A stretch of DNA of 64,000 bases. Origin: Hydractinia symbiolongicarpus. Its lineage: Eukaryota; Cnidaria; Hydrozoa; Anthoathecata; Hydractiniidae. Shown here in pieces: positions 31,652 to 46,600 of this stretch. The DNA is taken from positions 25,197,851-25,261,850 of the forward strand of contig NC_079877.1 of NCBI RefSeq assembly GCF_029227915.1, given 5' to 3'. The notes below the pieces were generated by a model, which ran no database searches, had not been told where the DNA came from, and worked only from the letters and a program-made list of their open reading frames with translations. A program made the translations under genes and the position numbers. Positions within the stretch are counted from its first letter, which is position 1. The number at the start of each line of letters is the position of its first letter.

Positions 31652-34600
31652 CTAAAGAAAATATTAAAACATAATGATTGATGATAAAAGAGAAGACGGC
31701 AGCCATGGTAATGAATTTTTATAAATAAAGGTGGGTATGTATTATGGCTTTCTTTTGGAGATTGTCTTGGGTACATGGGTCGTTGGGGGATTGGGGGTGG
31801 GCTAGGGGGTGCGCTGGGGGATTGGGATAGAGTACGGGTGGACTGGGGGATAGGTCAAACTATGCGGAAGCATGCCGACATTAAAGACGGTAAATAGGTG
31901 TTTGTATAAATTATAGAAGTCGAGTAAAATTGTACCTCTTCCTTTCACAAGTTCTGATGCTTCAGTAATGTGTTCTACCCAGCTAAATACAAAAGTAGGT
32001 TTGACTTAGACGTGGTAGATAATGCTGCCATCTATCAGTGAAGATAACGGTCAGTGCACATTAGAACAAAAAAACAAAAAATGTATAAACAACAAGGAAA
32101 ATATGAAGGACGTGCGCACAGGGCTAAGGCTGTTCAGCTTTTTTTATAATATTCCAACAAAAACAAAAACAATTAATAAATTGACGAGGCAGCAATTATA
32201 TTTGCCTTCTTTATTCCAAACTGTTATAAGAATCTGCAGGAACATCACGCATAGTTATTAAATACTAATCAAGACCTTCTCATCACAGTAAACGCATAGT
32301 CATCTCAAAGAGAGAATTGGAGGGTTTAACACTCACATTCGTTTTTCTGTAGCAGTTTGTGCAACCAATTCGTAAATCTGTGGTCCAGTCATTGAAGTAC
32401 TGACAAGAAAGAACGCTTTTTTATCTAAAGAGGAAACAAAGGACTTCTTGATAAGAAAGGTTAAAAAGTATTAAAGCAATGGAGTTTAACGACAGTCGGC
32501 ACAACTTGGACAATACACAAGAACCTCCCTTGACAATATACAAAAATCTCTCTTGCCAATATACAAGAATCTCTCCTGACAATATACAAGAACCTCTCTA
32601 GACAATATGCAAGAACCTCCCTTCACAATATAACAAGAATCTCTCTTGACAATATACAAGAACCTCCCTTCACAATATACAAGAACCTCTCTTGACAATA
32701 CACAAGAACTTCTCTTGACAATACACAAGAACCTCCCTTGACAATATACAAGAACCTCCCTTGACAATATACAAGAACCTCTCTTGACAATATACAAGAA
32801 CCTTTCTTGACAATATACAAGAACCTCCCTTCACAATATACAAGAACCTCTCTTGACAATATACAAGAACCTCTCTTGACAATATACAAGAACCTTTCTT
32901 GACAATATACAAGAACCTCCCTTCACAATATACAAGAACCTCCCTTGACAATATACAAGAACCTCTCTTGACAATATACAAGAACCTCCCTTGACAATAT
33001 ACAAGAACCTCCCTTGACAATATACAAGAACCTCTCTTGACAATATACAAAAACCTCTCTTGACAATATACAAGAACCTTTCTTGACAATATACAAGAAC
33101 CTCCCTTCACAATGTACAAGAACCTCTCTTGACAATATACAAAAACCTCCCTTCACAATATAACAAGAACCTCTCTTGACAATATACAAGAACCTCTCTT
33201 GACAATATACAAGAACCTTTCTTGACAATATACAAGAGCCTCTCTTGACAATATACAAGAACCTCCCTTCACAATATACAAGAACCTCTCTTGACAATAT
33301 ACAAAAACCTCCCTTGACGATATAAAAGAACCTCCCTTGACAATATACAAGAATCTCCCTTGACAATATACAAGAAACTCCCTTCACAATATAAAAGAAC
33401 CTCCCTTGACAATATACAAGAACCTCCCTTCACAATATACAAAAACCTCCCTTGACAATATACAAGAACCTCCCTTCACAATATACAAGAATCTCCCTTC
33501 ACAATATACAAGAACCTCTCTTGACAATATACAAAAACCTCTCTTGACAATATACAAGAACCTCCCTTCACAATATACAAGAACCTCTCTTGACAATATA
33601 CAAGAACCTCCCTTCACAATATACAAGAACCTCCCTTCACAATATACAAGAACCTCTCTTGACAATATACAAAAACCTCTCTTGACAATATACAAGAACC
33701 TTTCTTGACAATATACAAGAACCTCCCTTGACAATATACAAGAACCTCTCTTGACAATATACAAGAACCTTTCTTGACAATATACAAAAACCTCTCTTGA
33801 CAATATACAAGAACCTCCCTTCACAATATACAAAAACCTCTCTTGACAATATACAAGAACCTTTCTTGACAATATACAAGAACCTCCCTTGACAATATAC
33901 AAGAACCTCTCTTGACAATATACAAGAACCTTTCTTGACAATATACAAAAACCTCCCTTGACAATATACAAGAACCTCCCTTCACAATATACAAGAATCT
34001 CCCTTCACAATATACAAGAACCTCTCTTGACAATATACAAAAACCTCTCTTGACAATATACAAGAACCTCCCTTCACAATATACAAGAACCTCTCTTGAC
34101 AATATACAAGAACCTCCCTTCACAATATACAAGAACCTCCCTTCACAATATACAAGAACCTCTCTTGACAATATACAAAAACCTCTCTTGACAATATACA
34201 AGAACCTTTCTTGACAATATACAAGAACCTCCCTTGACAATATACAAGAACCTTTCTTGACAATATACAAGAACCTCCCTTGACAATATACAAGAACCTC
34301 TCTTGACAATATACAAGAACCTTTCTTGACAATATACAAAAACCTTTCTTGACAATATACAAGAACCTCCCTTCACAATATACAAGAACCTCCCTTCACA
34401 ATATACAAGAACCTCCCTTCACAATATACAAGAACCTCCCTTGACAATATACAAGAACCTCTCTTGACAATATACAAGAACCTCCCTTGACAATATACAA
34501 GAACCTCCCTTGACAATATACAAGAACCTCTCTTGACAATATACAAAAACCTCTCTTGACAATATACAAGAACCTTTCTTGACAATATACAAGAACCTCC

Positions 34601-37600
34601 CTTCACAATGTACAAGAACCTCTCTTGACAATATACAAAAACCTCCCTTCACAATATAACAAGAACCTCTCTTGACAATATACAAGAACCTCTCTTGACA
34701 ATATACAAGAACCTTTCTTGACAATATACAAGAGCCTCTCTTGACAATATACAAGAACCTCCCTTCACAATATACAAGAACCTCTCTTGACAATATACAA
34801 AAACCTCCCTTGACGATATAAAAGAACCTCCCTTGACAATATACAAGAATCTCCCTTGACAATATACAAGAATCTCCCTTGACAATATACAAGAAACTCC
34901 CTTCACAATATAAAAGAACCTCCCTTCACAATATACAAAAACCTCCCTTGACAATATACAAGAACCTCCCTTCACAATATACAAGAATCTCCCTTCACAA
35001 TATACAAGAACCTCTCTTGACAATATACAAAAACCTCTCTTGACAATATACAAAAACCTCTCTTGACAATATACAAGAATCTCTCTTGACAATATACAAG
35101 AATCTCCCTTGACAATATACAAGAATCTCCCTTGACAATATACAAGAATCTCCCTTGACAATATACAAGAAACTGTCCTAACACAATAAAAAACCCTGTT
35201 AAAGCAAGTTGTAAATAAAAATCTCTCACCTGTCGCTACTTCTCGAATAATGATATTTGTTAGTTTGATTATCGGACTATGACCCTAAAGATAAATGATA
35301 TTATATATAAAAAACAACGAAGAAAGGCACGTGGGGGTAAAGAAAAATCGTTATGGTGAAATTGCGTGGTAACTATAAAAGTTTTCAAATATATGTTTTA
35401 CAAGTATGAGTATCGCTAAGCTGACTGAAAAGGAAATTACATTTTAGTCTAGATTTTTAAGTCAATATAATAAGTGATGCTTACTTACCCTAGCATCAGT
35501 ACTGTGTGTTTTTAGAATATAACGTTCATCTTGGCGTTGTAGAAGAACCAAGAAATCATTGAGCAACACCACATGTAAGTCTGAACATTAAAAATACATG
35601 AATCACCCTTTGCTTGGATACAAGTCCTCTTTTATCATAATGGCTGCCTTTGTTGATAGCATGACTGATGTTAAGTAAAATTGAATTTTTATGACAACAA
35701 AACGTTTTTGGTTCTAAAACCATCAGAAACCTTTCAGAAGGCTGATTGATGTACAAACTTCATACCAAAAAAATTCTTGTTTAACTTCATATAATTTTTT
35801 TATCAACGACATGCTTATATTTAGTATCTTCGCAGTGAACACAGAGCTACGACGCAGTTACCCCTCTCCAATTAACTAGCGCTAAATTTCTACACAAGAC
35901 CTAACATTTGTCTGAAAATTTGAATTCTTTGTACTCAAAGTGCTATCAAAAATTATTATTTATTCAATATTGAATCCCTATTTTGAGAAAATTAGCTACT
36001 AGAAGATAAGATAATTTAAATGTCACTATTAACCGTCACAAGCATTCCCTTACCTAATTTCTTGGTTGGATTGATTTTCCATATCAACGAACCCTCCCAC
36101 AGCATTTTATGATTAGTTATATCAAATTTCTAGAAAGAAATATGCAGAATAACAATTCGAACAACAAACAAAACCCAAGTAATAATATACTTTGACATCC
36201 AACTGCAAATAACCGCCAATTTGAAAGGTAATGATATCATTACATCCGGTATCTAAAAGGTTAGATTTATTTTTTTTAACGGAGGTTCTGACAGAAGCTA
36301 TACCTTATCATTTTCTTTTTCTTTCTCTGATGTATCTTGTGTCCTCTTGTCTTCAATTTTCTTTGCTAGTTCTTCCAAACGTAGTTTGTTTTCTGTCTCT
36401 TTGATTTCTGAGTTTACATAGTTCAGAATGTCCTTACAACACTTTGTACTTCGTTCTACGTTTTTGTAATCGCCGTGGGGAGGAGGAGTCACTTTGTTTA
36501 TCCCTCCCAGCAACATTGGGTATTTCACAAGTCTCTGATGAGTAGAGGCGATTATATCTGTGAATTTTAATCGTCGACATAAACGGTGACTTTCTTGTTT
36601 CTAGAGAGAAAGAGAGAAATATGGCAGAAATTTAATACTACATGATATAAATAAAATCCTTCACATGACACTCATTTCTACTACATTCAAAATACATTTG
36701 TTTTTTGTTTTTTGTTATATCGTGATCCGAATTACAACAGGGAATATGACATTTTTATAAGTACGTGGAAACTTAGGACTAACAAGAATTGAAGAAAATT
36801 TCGCAGCCACCAGAGGGAAGCCTGTAATGAGTATTGACCAGCAGAAGAGTTTCCACTATTTTTACAGAGTCAAATTTGAAAAGGCTGTAAGAGAAGATGA
36901 TAGTATTTTTGTAAACAAAAAATGAAATAAGTAGACATTTTTATATTTTTTAACAGAATTTGAGAATATTTCAGGAGCTTTTAAAGGTAATGTCATTAGG
37001 AATTACTAAAGTTTCCGCACTGTCCCATATAGTTTTGTAAAACTAAAAGCGAGGAGAAAGTTGTCAAAAAACTTAATTTTAGGAAAGATTTAAGGAGTTT
37101 TGAGTAGACTTTTTAAAAGTGAACAGAATTGAGGAGCTTTAAGGTGACGCTTTAGTTGTTCCTAAATTTCCCTGAATTTTCCCCAATTCTAGTTTAAAAT
37201 CCATATCACAGGGAAAAAAATACAAAAGTGATTTTAAAAGTTTCTCTTTCAGTTCAGCTTCAAAGTTCTATGATTTTTTCCTGTTCGGGGTTCTTTGACT
37301 TCCAATGAATGCTGAATAGCTATATGAAGGCGTAACAAACACATACCACCATAAATACTTGAAATTCTTTTTTCGTCACTAGTAATTTCTAAATATTTAA
37401 AATATTATTTTTTATTACATTGATAGGACAAACATAATTTAGTGGAAAAGAGAGTGTAATTTCAGAAATTGTAACCATAAACACTCGAGAGCCTCGGTCC
37501 CTTTAACACACACTTGGAACTTTTCAATCTTCAGTGCAAATTTAGGACTTATGATTTTAGGTTTTGTTCTGTGACCTAAAAACTTAAATGGTAAAAAGTA

Positions 37601-40600
37601 AAGTGGAGCTTACGTTATTTACTTGGCCCATACCCCTAGCAAATAAAACTTTTGCAGTCTACGGGTTACAAAGTACTGGCTAAGTAACAATGTTTAGTGT
37701 GGAAGTGTCGAAAATAAGCATTTCCACAAAATATTATGTCCAGGGTTGTAGGTGAATACATGGAAGATGGCAAACCATGGAACGTTGAGTTGAAATCCTT
37801 AAGTAAAGATCTGAGCAATTACCTTCATTTGTTCCAAAGCATTTTTTTGGCCACAACAGAATTTAGCACAAGCTTCTTTTACCTTCTCGCCAGCTTCTCC
37901 ATCAACCTATGTGGCCAAAAATAACCAGACGTTTCATATAATAGTGAAAAATTTAACATGGAACACACAAAGATTTTCAAATTTCTAAAGATAATTTTTT
38001 TCTCCAATTTCTACATCTCTAATGTAAGGGGTTTTGTATTAGCTCAGGTTTAGATCGGGGTTTACCACTTATAAAATCAGTTCCAAATTTATATAAAAAA
38101 GTTGCTGTTTGTGCTTCCCTGTGATGTTTTTTATCTTGCGATAATTTTACCAATTCATTTTTAAGAAAAAAGAGGGACACAGTTGGAGGTCCCAACATGG
38201 CTAGATTATTATTATTTTAGTCTCTATATTTATAAAATAGTATAGGCTTGTAGGTAGGGTTAGTCAAAAACGTATGAAGCAAAAATTGCTTTAAAGATAT
38301 CGAGATTTAAGCTTTATAAGCAAATTAAATTTTAAAAGAACTTGAAAAAAATGTTGGTTATTTTTTATCTTTTTCCTGTCAAAAATTTATCTTTAAAAAT
38401 AAATATTCTACAAATTATAAGAATAAAAAATTGACAAATAACAGGAACATAGCATGTATTTTAGATTTACAAACAAAACATATAAAAAAATCGTACACAA
38501 AACAAAAGAAACTAATAAACTTAAAAATTGTCTACAGGAGAGCAGTGTTTAAAACATTAAAATACCTTGATACAAGAAAAATGTGCAACTTCAATACCCA
38601 ATACAACAATCAGTAAAAATATAACAATCAAAGATGTAACTTTACCCTTTCTAGCATAACATCCCCTATATTGTGTATCACTTCACTTTTACTTTCAGCC
38701 ACTCGTTTTTTCATTGCTTTTAACAAGGACTCTAAAATAAGAAAAGTTACCAATGGTATTGTCCATACTAATGTATAGCAATAGGGAGTCTTTTGAGGAC
38801 AATGTTATTCAGCTCCAAAGGGAGAATATTTTATGTGTAAAAGAACATAGACAGGAAGAAAATTAAACTCCAAGGGGAGTAAAATAAAAATAAGGCTTGG
38901 AATATAAACGTTTGACTATATTATAAGTCAATAATTTAATTTGAAATTTTAGTTTCTTGTCTTTATTTTTCAGACACAACATTTTTTAATTCAATGTCAA
39001 GACACAAGTAGAATGGCGAATGGTTAAAGTATGTTTCACACGCAATAAATTAAGAAAGATAAAAAATTCAAATACATATTTTTATTCAGCATAATTTAGC
39101 AAAAAAAGGTAAAAAATTAAAGAATATTAATCACGGAAAAAAGTTTAGGAATTCGGTTTATTCACGAGCAGCATAAAATGGTATGTTAACATTGTGCAAT
39201 ACTCTATCACTGTTCCACTAAGTTAACGTTAACAGTCAACTTATGCCCAGAAAACGAGTTACAACGAGCATCAAAATGAAAAATCTGTAACTTGATATGA
39301 AAATGAGGCTACTTACCATGGATATCTATTAATTCTTCTAGGTTGGGAAATATTAACTTGATCTGGTGAATTGGTAGTATATTTTTATTTATAAGTGGAC
39401 GATAAAAGACCTACAAGTAAATAAGAATGGTTTTATATGATGCATACGGCTCGACACAGCATAGATGCCTTGCTCTCCCTTACAGACATTTTAGAATTAT
39501 TTACGGTCAAACTTTTAATGCATGACATAAAGTGTATTGTGTATAAAAACATTAGCTAAATCATTCATGAATATTTACACATGATAAAATGTTTCAGTAA
39601 ATATAAAGTTCTCTATCTTCAATATACATTTTATAGAAGGTGAATGTGTATATAGATGTATGTATGTAAATGGCAGTAAATAATAGATATGCTATGCTAA
39701 TGTTACACATCCATATCTTATGGAAACTATGATCATGCGTATTACACAATATAAACTGTCTTGTCTATTTTTATTGAACAATATTTCACAATATCAAAAG
39801 TATAGACGGAGCTTGCTGGATCAATACACTGACTGAGGGTAATAAAACCTATAATTTGTATGCTAGAGGTTCACTGTGAAAATGAAAAAATGACCAATCA
39901 GTGACAGAAATAAAATTTCCTAGAGGCATTCAGGCTGCTAATTCAGGATAGGTTAATGTTTTTTAAATCATGCTCAGTAATACTAAATTACTATCTATTG
40001 GACTCTTTAAAAAGGTAATAACAATTTAGGAAAAACATTTCGCACACAAACAATGGAGCTATGTAAATCATAATAAAAAATACCTTATCTAGGACTTTTA
40101 AATTTCGAACGTGTGTTCTTTCTGTATGTATTAATTCTAAAAAATAAATAAATATATACATGTTAATAAACAACTTTTTCTAATTGTTGTTCTAATAAAA
40201 GCTGCTGTTAGCATTTAAGTGCAAAGATAACTAAGTTAAACACACACCATGAATAACTTCTTGTCTCTTTACATCTTTGTTTTTTAATTGTTTTAAAGTC
40301 TAAACAAAAAGAAGTGACTAACTAATTAACAGATTTTAACAGATGCAACATGTTAAGTCATTTACATTTTCTATGTTCCAAATAAGAGAATTGAAAATTT
40401 TATATTAAATATAGAAAAACTGTCTAAATATAATAGCTTTGTTGGCAGAATTAAAAATGACCTTTTTATCAGCTATTGTCTGCCAATTCTGAACTTCTGT
40501 CTCAACTTCCAAGTCAGAATCCTAGATAAAAAAATCCAGTCTAAACACAAGTTACTGCAAAGAAGAAAAAACAACAAACAAAAAAATCTGTAAACTGAAA

Positions 40601-43600
40601 CTTACACTTTCAATTTCTTGATTTGTCACATAAAAGAAAAAGAAACATGTCAATTAATCTTCACAAAGATTCAAGGAACATTCAATACAATACATTTTTT
40701 CTGAGGTATTTACAATTTTCATGTTTAAAGTTCCCAGTAACAGGAAGAACCCGTGATGCGCAGCAGTAATCTTAAGTGCCTGAATATCCAAAAAGCATTT
40801 TTGCTGTGAATACACCACTGCAAAATCGGATGTAACAAATTGCTTTACAGCCAGCCCTACCTTCTTCAGAATCTGGAGGTGATTCCACTCTTGTTTGATG
40901 TGCAGGGAAGGGTGTCGGTCCATAAACTCCATTTTCTGCTCGACCACTGAAACAAACACAGGTAAATACAGTTTAGAATTGTCCAGTGTTAAAGTTTTGC
41001 TGTTTACGTTGCAATATATATTATTAAAAAGCATTGAAAGGATGAGATGAAAAGCTCGCAAGTATGAACACAAGAAATTAAGGCAGAGATAAAGTAACCA
41101 ATTTTCTATAATGCTACCGCAAAGTAACTTAAGTTTGTGGTAACTAAATTTACCAGATTTTAGTGTTTTGGAGTCCAATTTTCGCAAATAATTCTAGTAC
41201 ATATTTAATTTCCTGTAATTTTTCTTAACAAGCCAATTTTTGTTCGACAGTAGCATATCAACAAATCGATTTTAGGATTCATTGATACGCAAAAACAGAA
41301 TAAATCAAAATAATAGCAGAAACCACATACCCTCGATTATTAACACCAGGTAAGGTTGAACCAACCTTTTTCGTGCTATAATCGCGCTAATAGTGAAAAA
41401 TAGGAAATGCTATAGTTAAATACAAGGGCAAACTAAAAAAAGTTTTCTGTGCATATTTTATACTACAACTACTTGTAAAATGATTGTTGTTAAGGAATGC
41501 AGATATAAAATGTAGATTTAAAATACAGATGTTTCGTGCACCACCCTAAATAAAATAACTAGAAGCTTAAACATTTTGGTAAACAGATGAGGGATGCTTA
41601 CTAAACTAAGGAGAGTCTAAACAAGTCATAAACCCATAGTAAAATCCACAGAAACTTGCTTGTTGTGGTACATATTTACTGCAATGGTTTTTTGTGTCTT
41701 TTTGTTCCCTTGATAGCATAAATTATTAAAACTACTCTGTGGGATTCGAAATTTGTGTAAAACCATTTTGAACAGACAGACTAATATTATAGAAATACAA
41801 CTTTGCTTTCACATAGCTATCATCAGAACCTGAAGATGACCTGAAGATAACGTCAAATATATAGTTTTATAAAACATGCATTATGTGTTTATCAGAATGT
41901 TCAGCTTCTAGTTATTCAAACAGTTCAGTATTTAAGAATATATGGAGAAAGACAAGTGAAGTAACTAATTTTCAACTAATTTATTTGATGCTTACAAGAT
42001 TTGGGGAGAATTTAGTTATTGGAATAAAACAGCAGTATGAAGAAATAAATATACATTTGCAAACATTTGCACACATCTGATGCATACAGGATGTCATTGA
42101 TTTTTGAGCACGAAAAACATGTGGCATATAATATACAGAAAGGACCATGATTTGGTATATTTAAGAAAAGTGTTTTATCTTGATTTTTGGATTATCTACC
42201 ACCTGTTCACACTCTTTTTTCATTGTGCAGTACAGTGCGTGAGCATGGACAACACTTTTTTGGTGCATGGTGCATGAACTAAAATATCACACACCACTGA
42301 TTTCAGACTTTCAGACCGAAGAACATTTCGGCTTACGATAGGAGGCACTTTGCGTTGGAAATAACCAATCCTAAATAATGAAAACATACCAAGTTATTTT
42401 TTCAGTAGTCATTAAAGTGTGACCAAACAGTAATTTTCAAGTTTATGGTCCTCAGAGAGAGCGAAATCAACGTTTATATGAAGAAAACAGATAGCCATAA
42501 ACTTGACAATTTAGGAGGCAATCTTCACAAGTGTTTTAAATATACAAGCATGCCATAATACATTGTCAACAGTTTCGGGATAGTAAATAAGTAGGTGAGA
42601 CACAAAAGAATCTGAAGAATTGGGAGACAATTTCTTGCGTAAAGCCTTAGAATTACTAAAAAATATTTTAAACATTTTAACTACAATTAACTTACGTTTT
42701 AGACTTCTGGATAACTTCGGATGTATCCTAGACGTGAAACAAACACAAAACTTGTAAAAGAACTAGTGACCCATGTCATGACAATCACTTGAACTTGTCA
42801 AGGAATAGGAATACTAATTAACACAAGTACTATAAGGTGTAGATAAAAGGTCACCCCAGTCAAAATGCTCTCCTTTGAATGGTTAAAAAATTACGCTTTG
42901 AATCAAGTGGCTGAGTGTCAAACGTGAAAATAGACAAGAAAATATACCAGTTGGTAGTTTTTTATGTGATAAAGAATCTTTATAATTATAAAAATATATA
43001 AAAAAGTATTTAAAAATATATAAAAAATATCAAATCAAAATTATACCTCAAGAGGCGTTCCACTCCTAAAAAATATAGATATAATATAATAAAAACCTCG
43101 CCAACAAGTAACAATAAACAACATTGATGAAGATATATGAACATAATACAATATGGGTAAAAGAGAACAATAAATAAAATTTTTGTAAAGACTGTAAAAA
43201 AAACAACAACGGCAAAGCAAGATAATTTTAATTAACTAATTTCAGCTGTTCAAAAAACAGAATCTAACCATACCAAACCATAGACTAGTGGTCTCCATAT
43301 TAAGAAGTTGTAACAGAAACCAAATATTAACAAACCTGCTGTCATCTTTTTCAGACTCTGAAATTTGCTCATCGCTATAAAAACAAACAATAAATATCAA
43401 TTTATTAACCGGTTGCAAAAATACTTATGTTAAACGCGAAACAGTTCTTCACCTCTTAAAAAACTTTACATTTAAATATAACGGCAGAGATGGATAGAAT
43501 GGTGGTTCCATTCCACCCTCTCCTGTCGGCATTGTTTTCTTTACATCAGTGTAAGTACACTTTTTCAATTATTTTTCAATCAATATAATTGATAAAACAT

Positions 43601-46600
43601 CAAAAGGAGTTTCATTTTGGCAAATTTTTACACATACTGCTCAAAAACACTGCAAATGAAACAATGTTTAAAATTTACAAAATAATCCCGCAAAGTTCAT
43701 TTTTTAAAATGTGATTCACAGCTCTATACAAAAATAGTTTAATAAATTTAAAAAAGAATATGTTTTCTTTTTTTTTAATAATTTAATATCTAATGAATAA
43801 ATTTACCAAACCAAAGAAAAAATGTTGTAAAGAAATATTCATATCTTTAGCAAATTAAACTCATTTCAGTCTATTCATCTTAACTGAATGTTAAGGTTTC
43901 CACAATTTGAAATGTCATTACTACACTACATCAGCTTGCAACCTTTTTAATTATCAGAAAACAAATTTTTAATTTTCAATTAATATACAATTATTATAAC
44001 TGTCTCAAAGTACTTAATTTTAAGATAAGGGTTTCATTTCATATAGGTGCAAAAGACATTACAAGTTTCCTCAAAATAATAAAAAAAAACAACACAATTA
44101 AACAACAAATTAGGCAAGAAACTTACAGGCTTTTATCCAGGGAGGATGGCTGTTTCTAAATGGAACAAGAGTTAGTATTAACACATGTATATATATATCA
44201 AATGTATGTACACACTAAATCAAAATAGAAAAAGAACAAAACAAAACAAAAGAAACAAAGAAAAAACCATAAAAATGTTAACAGCATAAACTGCCACATT
44301 TTTAAACTGATTTTTCCACCTTCTTGTCAAGTAATATATTAAAAAAAAACAATGGAAGCTTACAGAATCTTGAGGATCCAAAACTGAAGGTAAACGTGTT
44401 CGAGAACTTTCAGAAGCTGTAAAATAAAAATAAAAACATTTTTCCTAACTGAAGACAGCACTCAATTCGGTGTTGGATCAACAAGTATCCACATTTTAGC
44501 AATGGAACATACAAGCTGCTTCAGTGTCTGGTTCTTCTTCCTCAATTTTCGTAACAGATTTTGGTGAATCTAGTGTAGACAGATGTAATATCACAGTTCA
44601 ATTTTGAACAAAATTGAAATAAAGAAACCAAAATGAAAAATATTAAAAAATCTAACCATTGACACGATGATTTGCTACATAACCAGCTGGACTACGAACA
44701 AGAATTTTCGTCTAAAGTTTGAAATAATGTAAACACACTTAATTATTTCCTGCGTATCATTAATAACTTAACAAACTGCAATATTGCAACATAATGCAAC
44801 AAACAATAATTACAATAACCAACCTTTTGCTGTTTTGCTTTCCCTTTGGAACCTGGACATGCTTCTGTGAGAGACTCAGCACAGGATCGTTTGTGCACGT
44901 TGAACTCGCACACTAAAAACAGTTTTTATGCAGCATTTTTCCACCTGACAGTAACCTTAAAGGAGAAAACAACAACAACAAAATATCGTACCTGTACATT
45001 GATAACCCTGCGTGCCTATTCCCCAGAGCAATCCTTGGCAAAAGCCACATTGTGTAACATACGTGTACTGCATGCCAACAAACTGATGACCATTGATCGT
45101 ATGTACACGACGATTTGATTTCAAGTTAGATATGAAAGATTTTTTCTCCTTCTCAGCGAAACTTCGACAACGATCCAAAACACTGCCCTTGCCAGTTGAG
45201 AGCTATGGTAATAATTTCAAAATACATAAACATGGCATCATAGATATGTTACAGTAAATTCCCCCTTAGAAACTAGCACACATTGCCTCTTTAAAAAAGC
45301 TCAAAAAAAAGAAATAACTGGGGAAACCTGCTACACAAGTAAAAAAATTCAAATGATTATGCCATCCCCTCCCTCCATTTCCAGATAAGAATAATTTAGC
45401 TTAGATTAGCATAGATTTTTTAGTATCAATAAATGGATAACATTTATAATTACATTATTACATTACACTAGAGATACACTTCAAGAAAGAAAGTTTATCC
45501 AGTAGAAAAAATAAATTGTGAAATCCCTAAGGTATACGTAAACAACCTGAAAGCTTCTGATTACCTTATAATTTGTGCAATGTGTGAAGCCTATCACTGC
45601 GCTAACACCGAAGGAACACTTACCTTGCCTGACAATCCAACTTGCTTCATAAAAGTTGCTAATGCAGAAGCCATAGCAATACTAAAAAAATTATGACGAA
45701 TTGCAGAAATAATATATTTTTAGATAGCAAGATATTTCATATGTGTGATAAAAAATGTAAAGGTATGGAGAATAACCGAGAATAATGTCATACTTGCGAT
45801 CATTTTGACCGCTACTCATTGAATCAGCATCAGCCCTACAAAACAATGTATATTAAAAAATATACAAAAAAGAACATAATTTGAAAAAACGAATACCATG
45901 TTTCTATTTGAAAAAAGTGTTAATATTTTATTTACATTAATGCTTCCAGATGAGGTAGTAAGGTTTGCTCAATGACTTTTAACTCTTTACCACGATCAAG
46001 TTCATCTGCAAGAGAAGGGAGTACGTATATTGTGAAATGTAGAAATCGTATTAAAACTCTAGATGTTACTTTTGAATGGTCTTGCATGGATGAAATACAA
46101 ACATATTCAATCCCTACCTTCCAATTGATGGTCACCGAATAATCCACCAAGGCCTAAAGCACGTTTGTTACGAAAATCTGCTAGTTGGTCATTGACTTCA
46201 GTGAATATGATGTTTCTGTAAAGCAAAGGTGTGAACAAAGTAAAATATTTTTTATAACCAGTATTATATTCAATTATTTTGCGTTTCTACACAGTAACTT
46301 AATAGTTTGTTTTTCTTTTAGCGCACATTTTTTTTCACAATAATATATTTTAACGAATTAGAGCCTTTCTAATCCACATTGGCACATCGCAATTGTCAAA
46401 ACAAACGGCAGCATGTTAACTAAAGAGGCAGGCGAATAACATATCATGCGGACAAGGAATTGCTGATTAAAATGAAATTAAACTAAAGCTGAATTATGTA
46501 TCTTAACGTTAAAAATAATTTTGAGCAAAGCCCAGATGTCAAGGTAATTTGCCTTAAAGCTGAATAAATAAAACTGGAAATAGGGGAAAAATCCCAAAGA

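Noticed and set aside
32510-35172. Resemblance to a CRISPR array
   Set aside because: The 23-bp units are contiguous with no unique spacers, and the context is a eukaryotic intron.
32486-35229. Many long open frames (80-195 codons) through the minisatellite
   Set aside because: They exist in several frames at once, repeat the same 23-residue unit, and lie in an intron flanked by good PH-domain exons.
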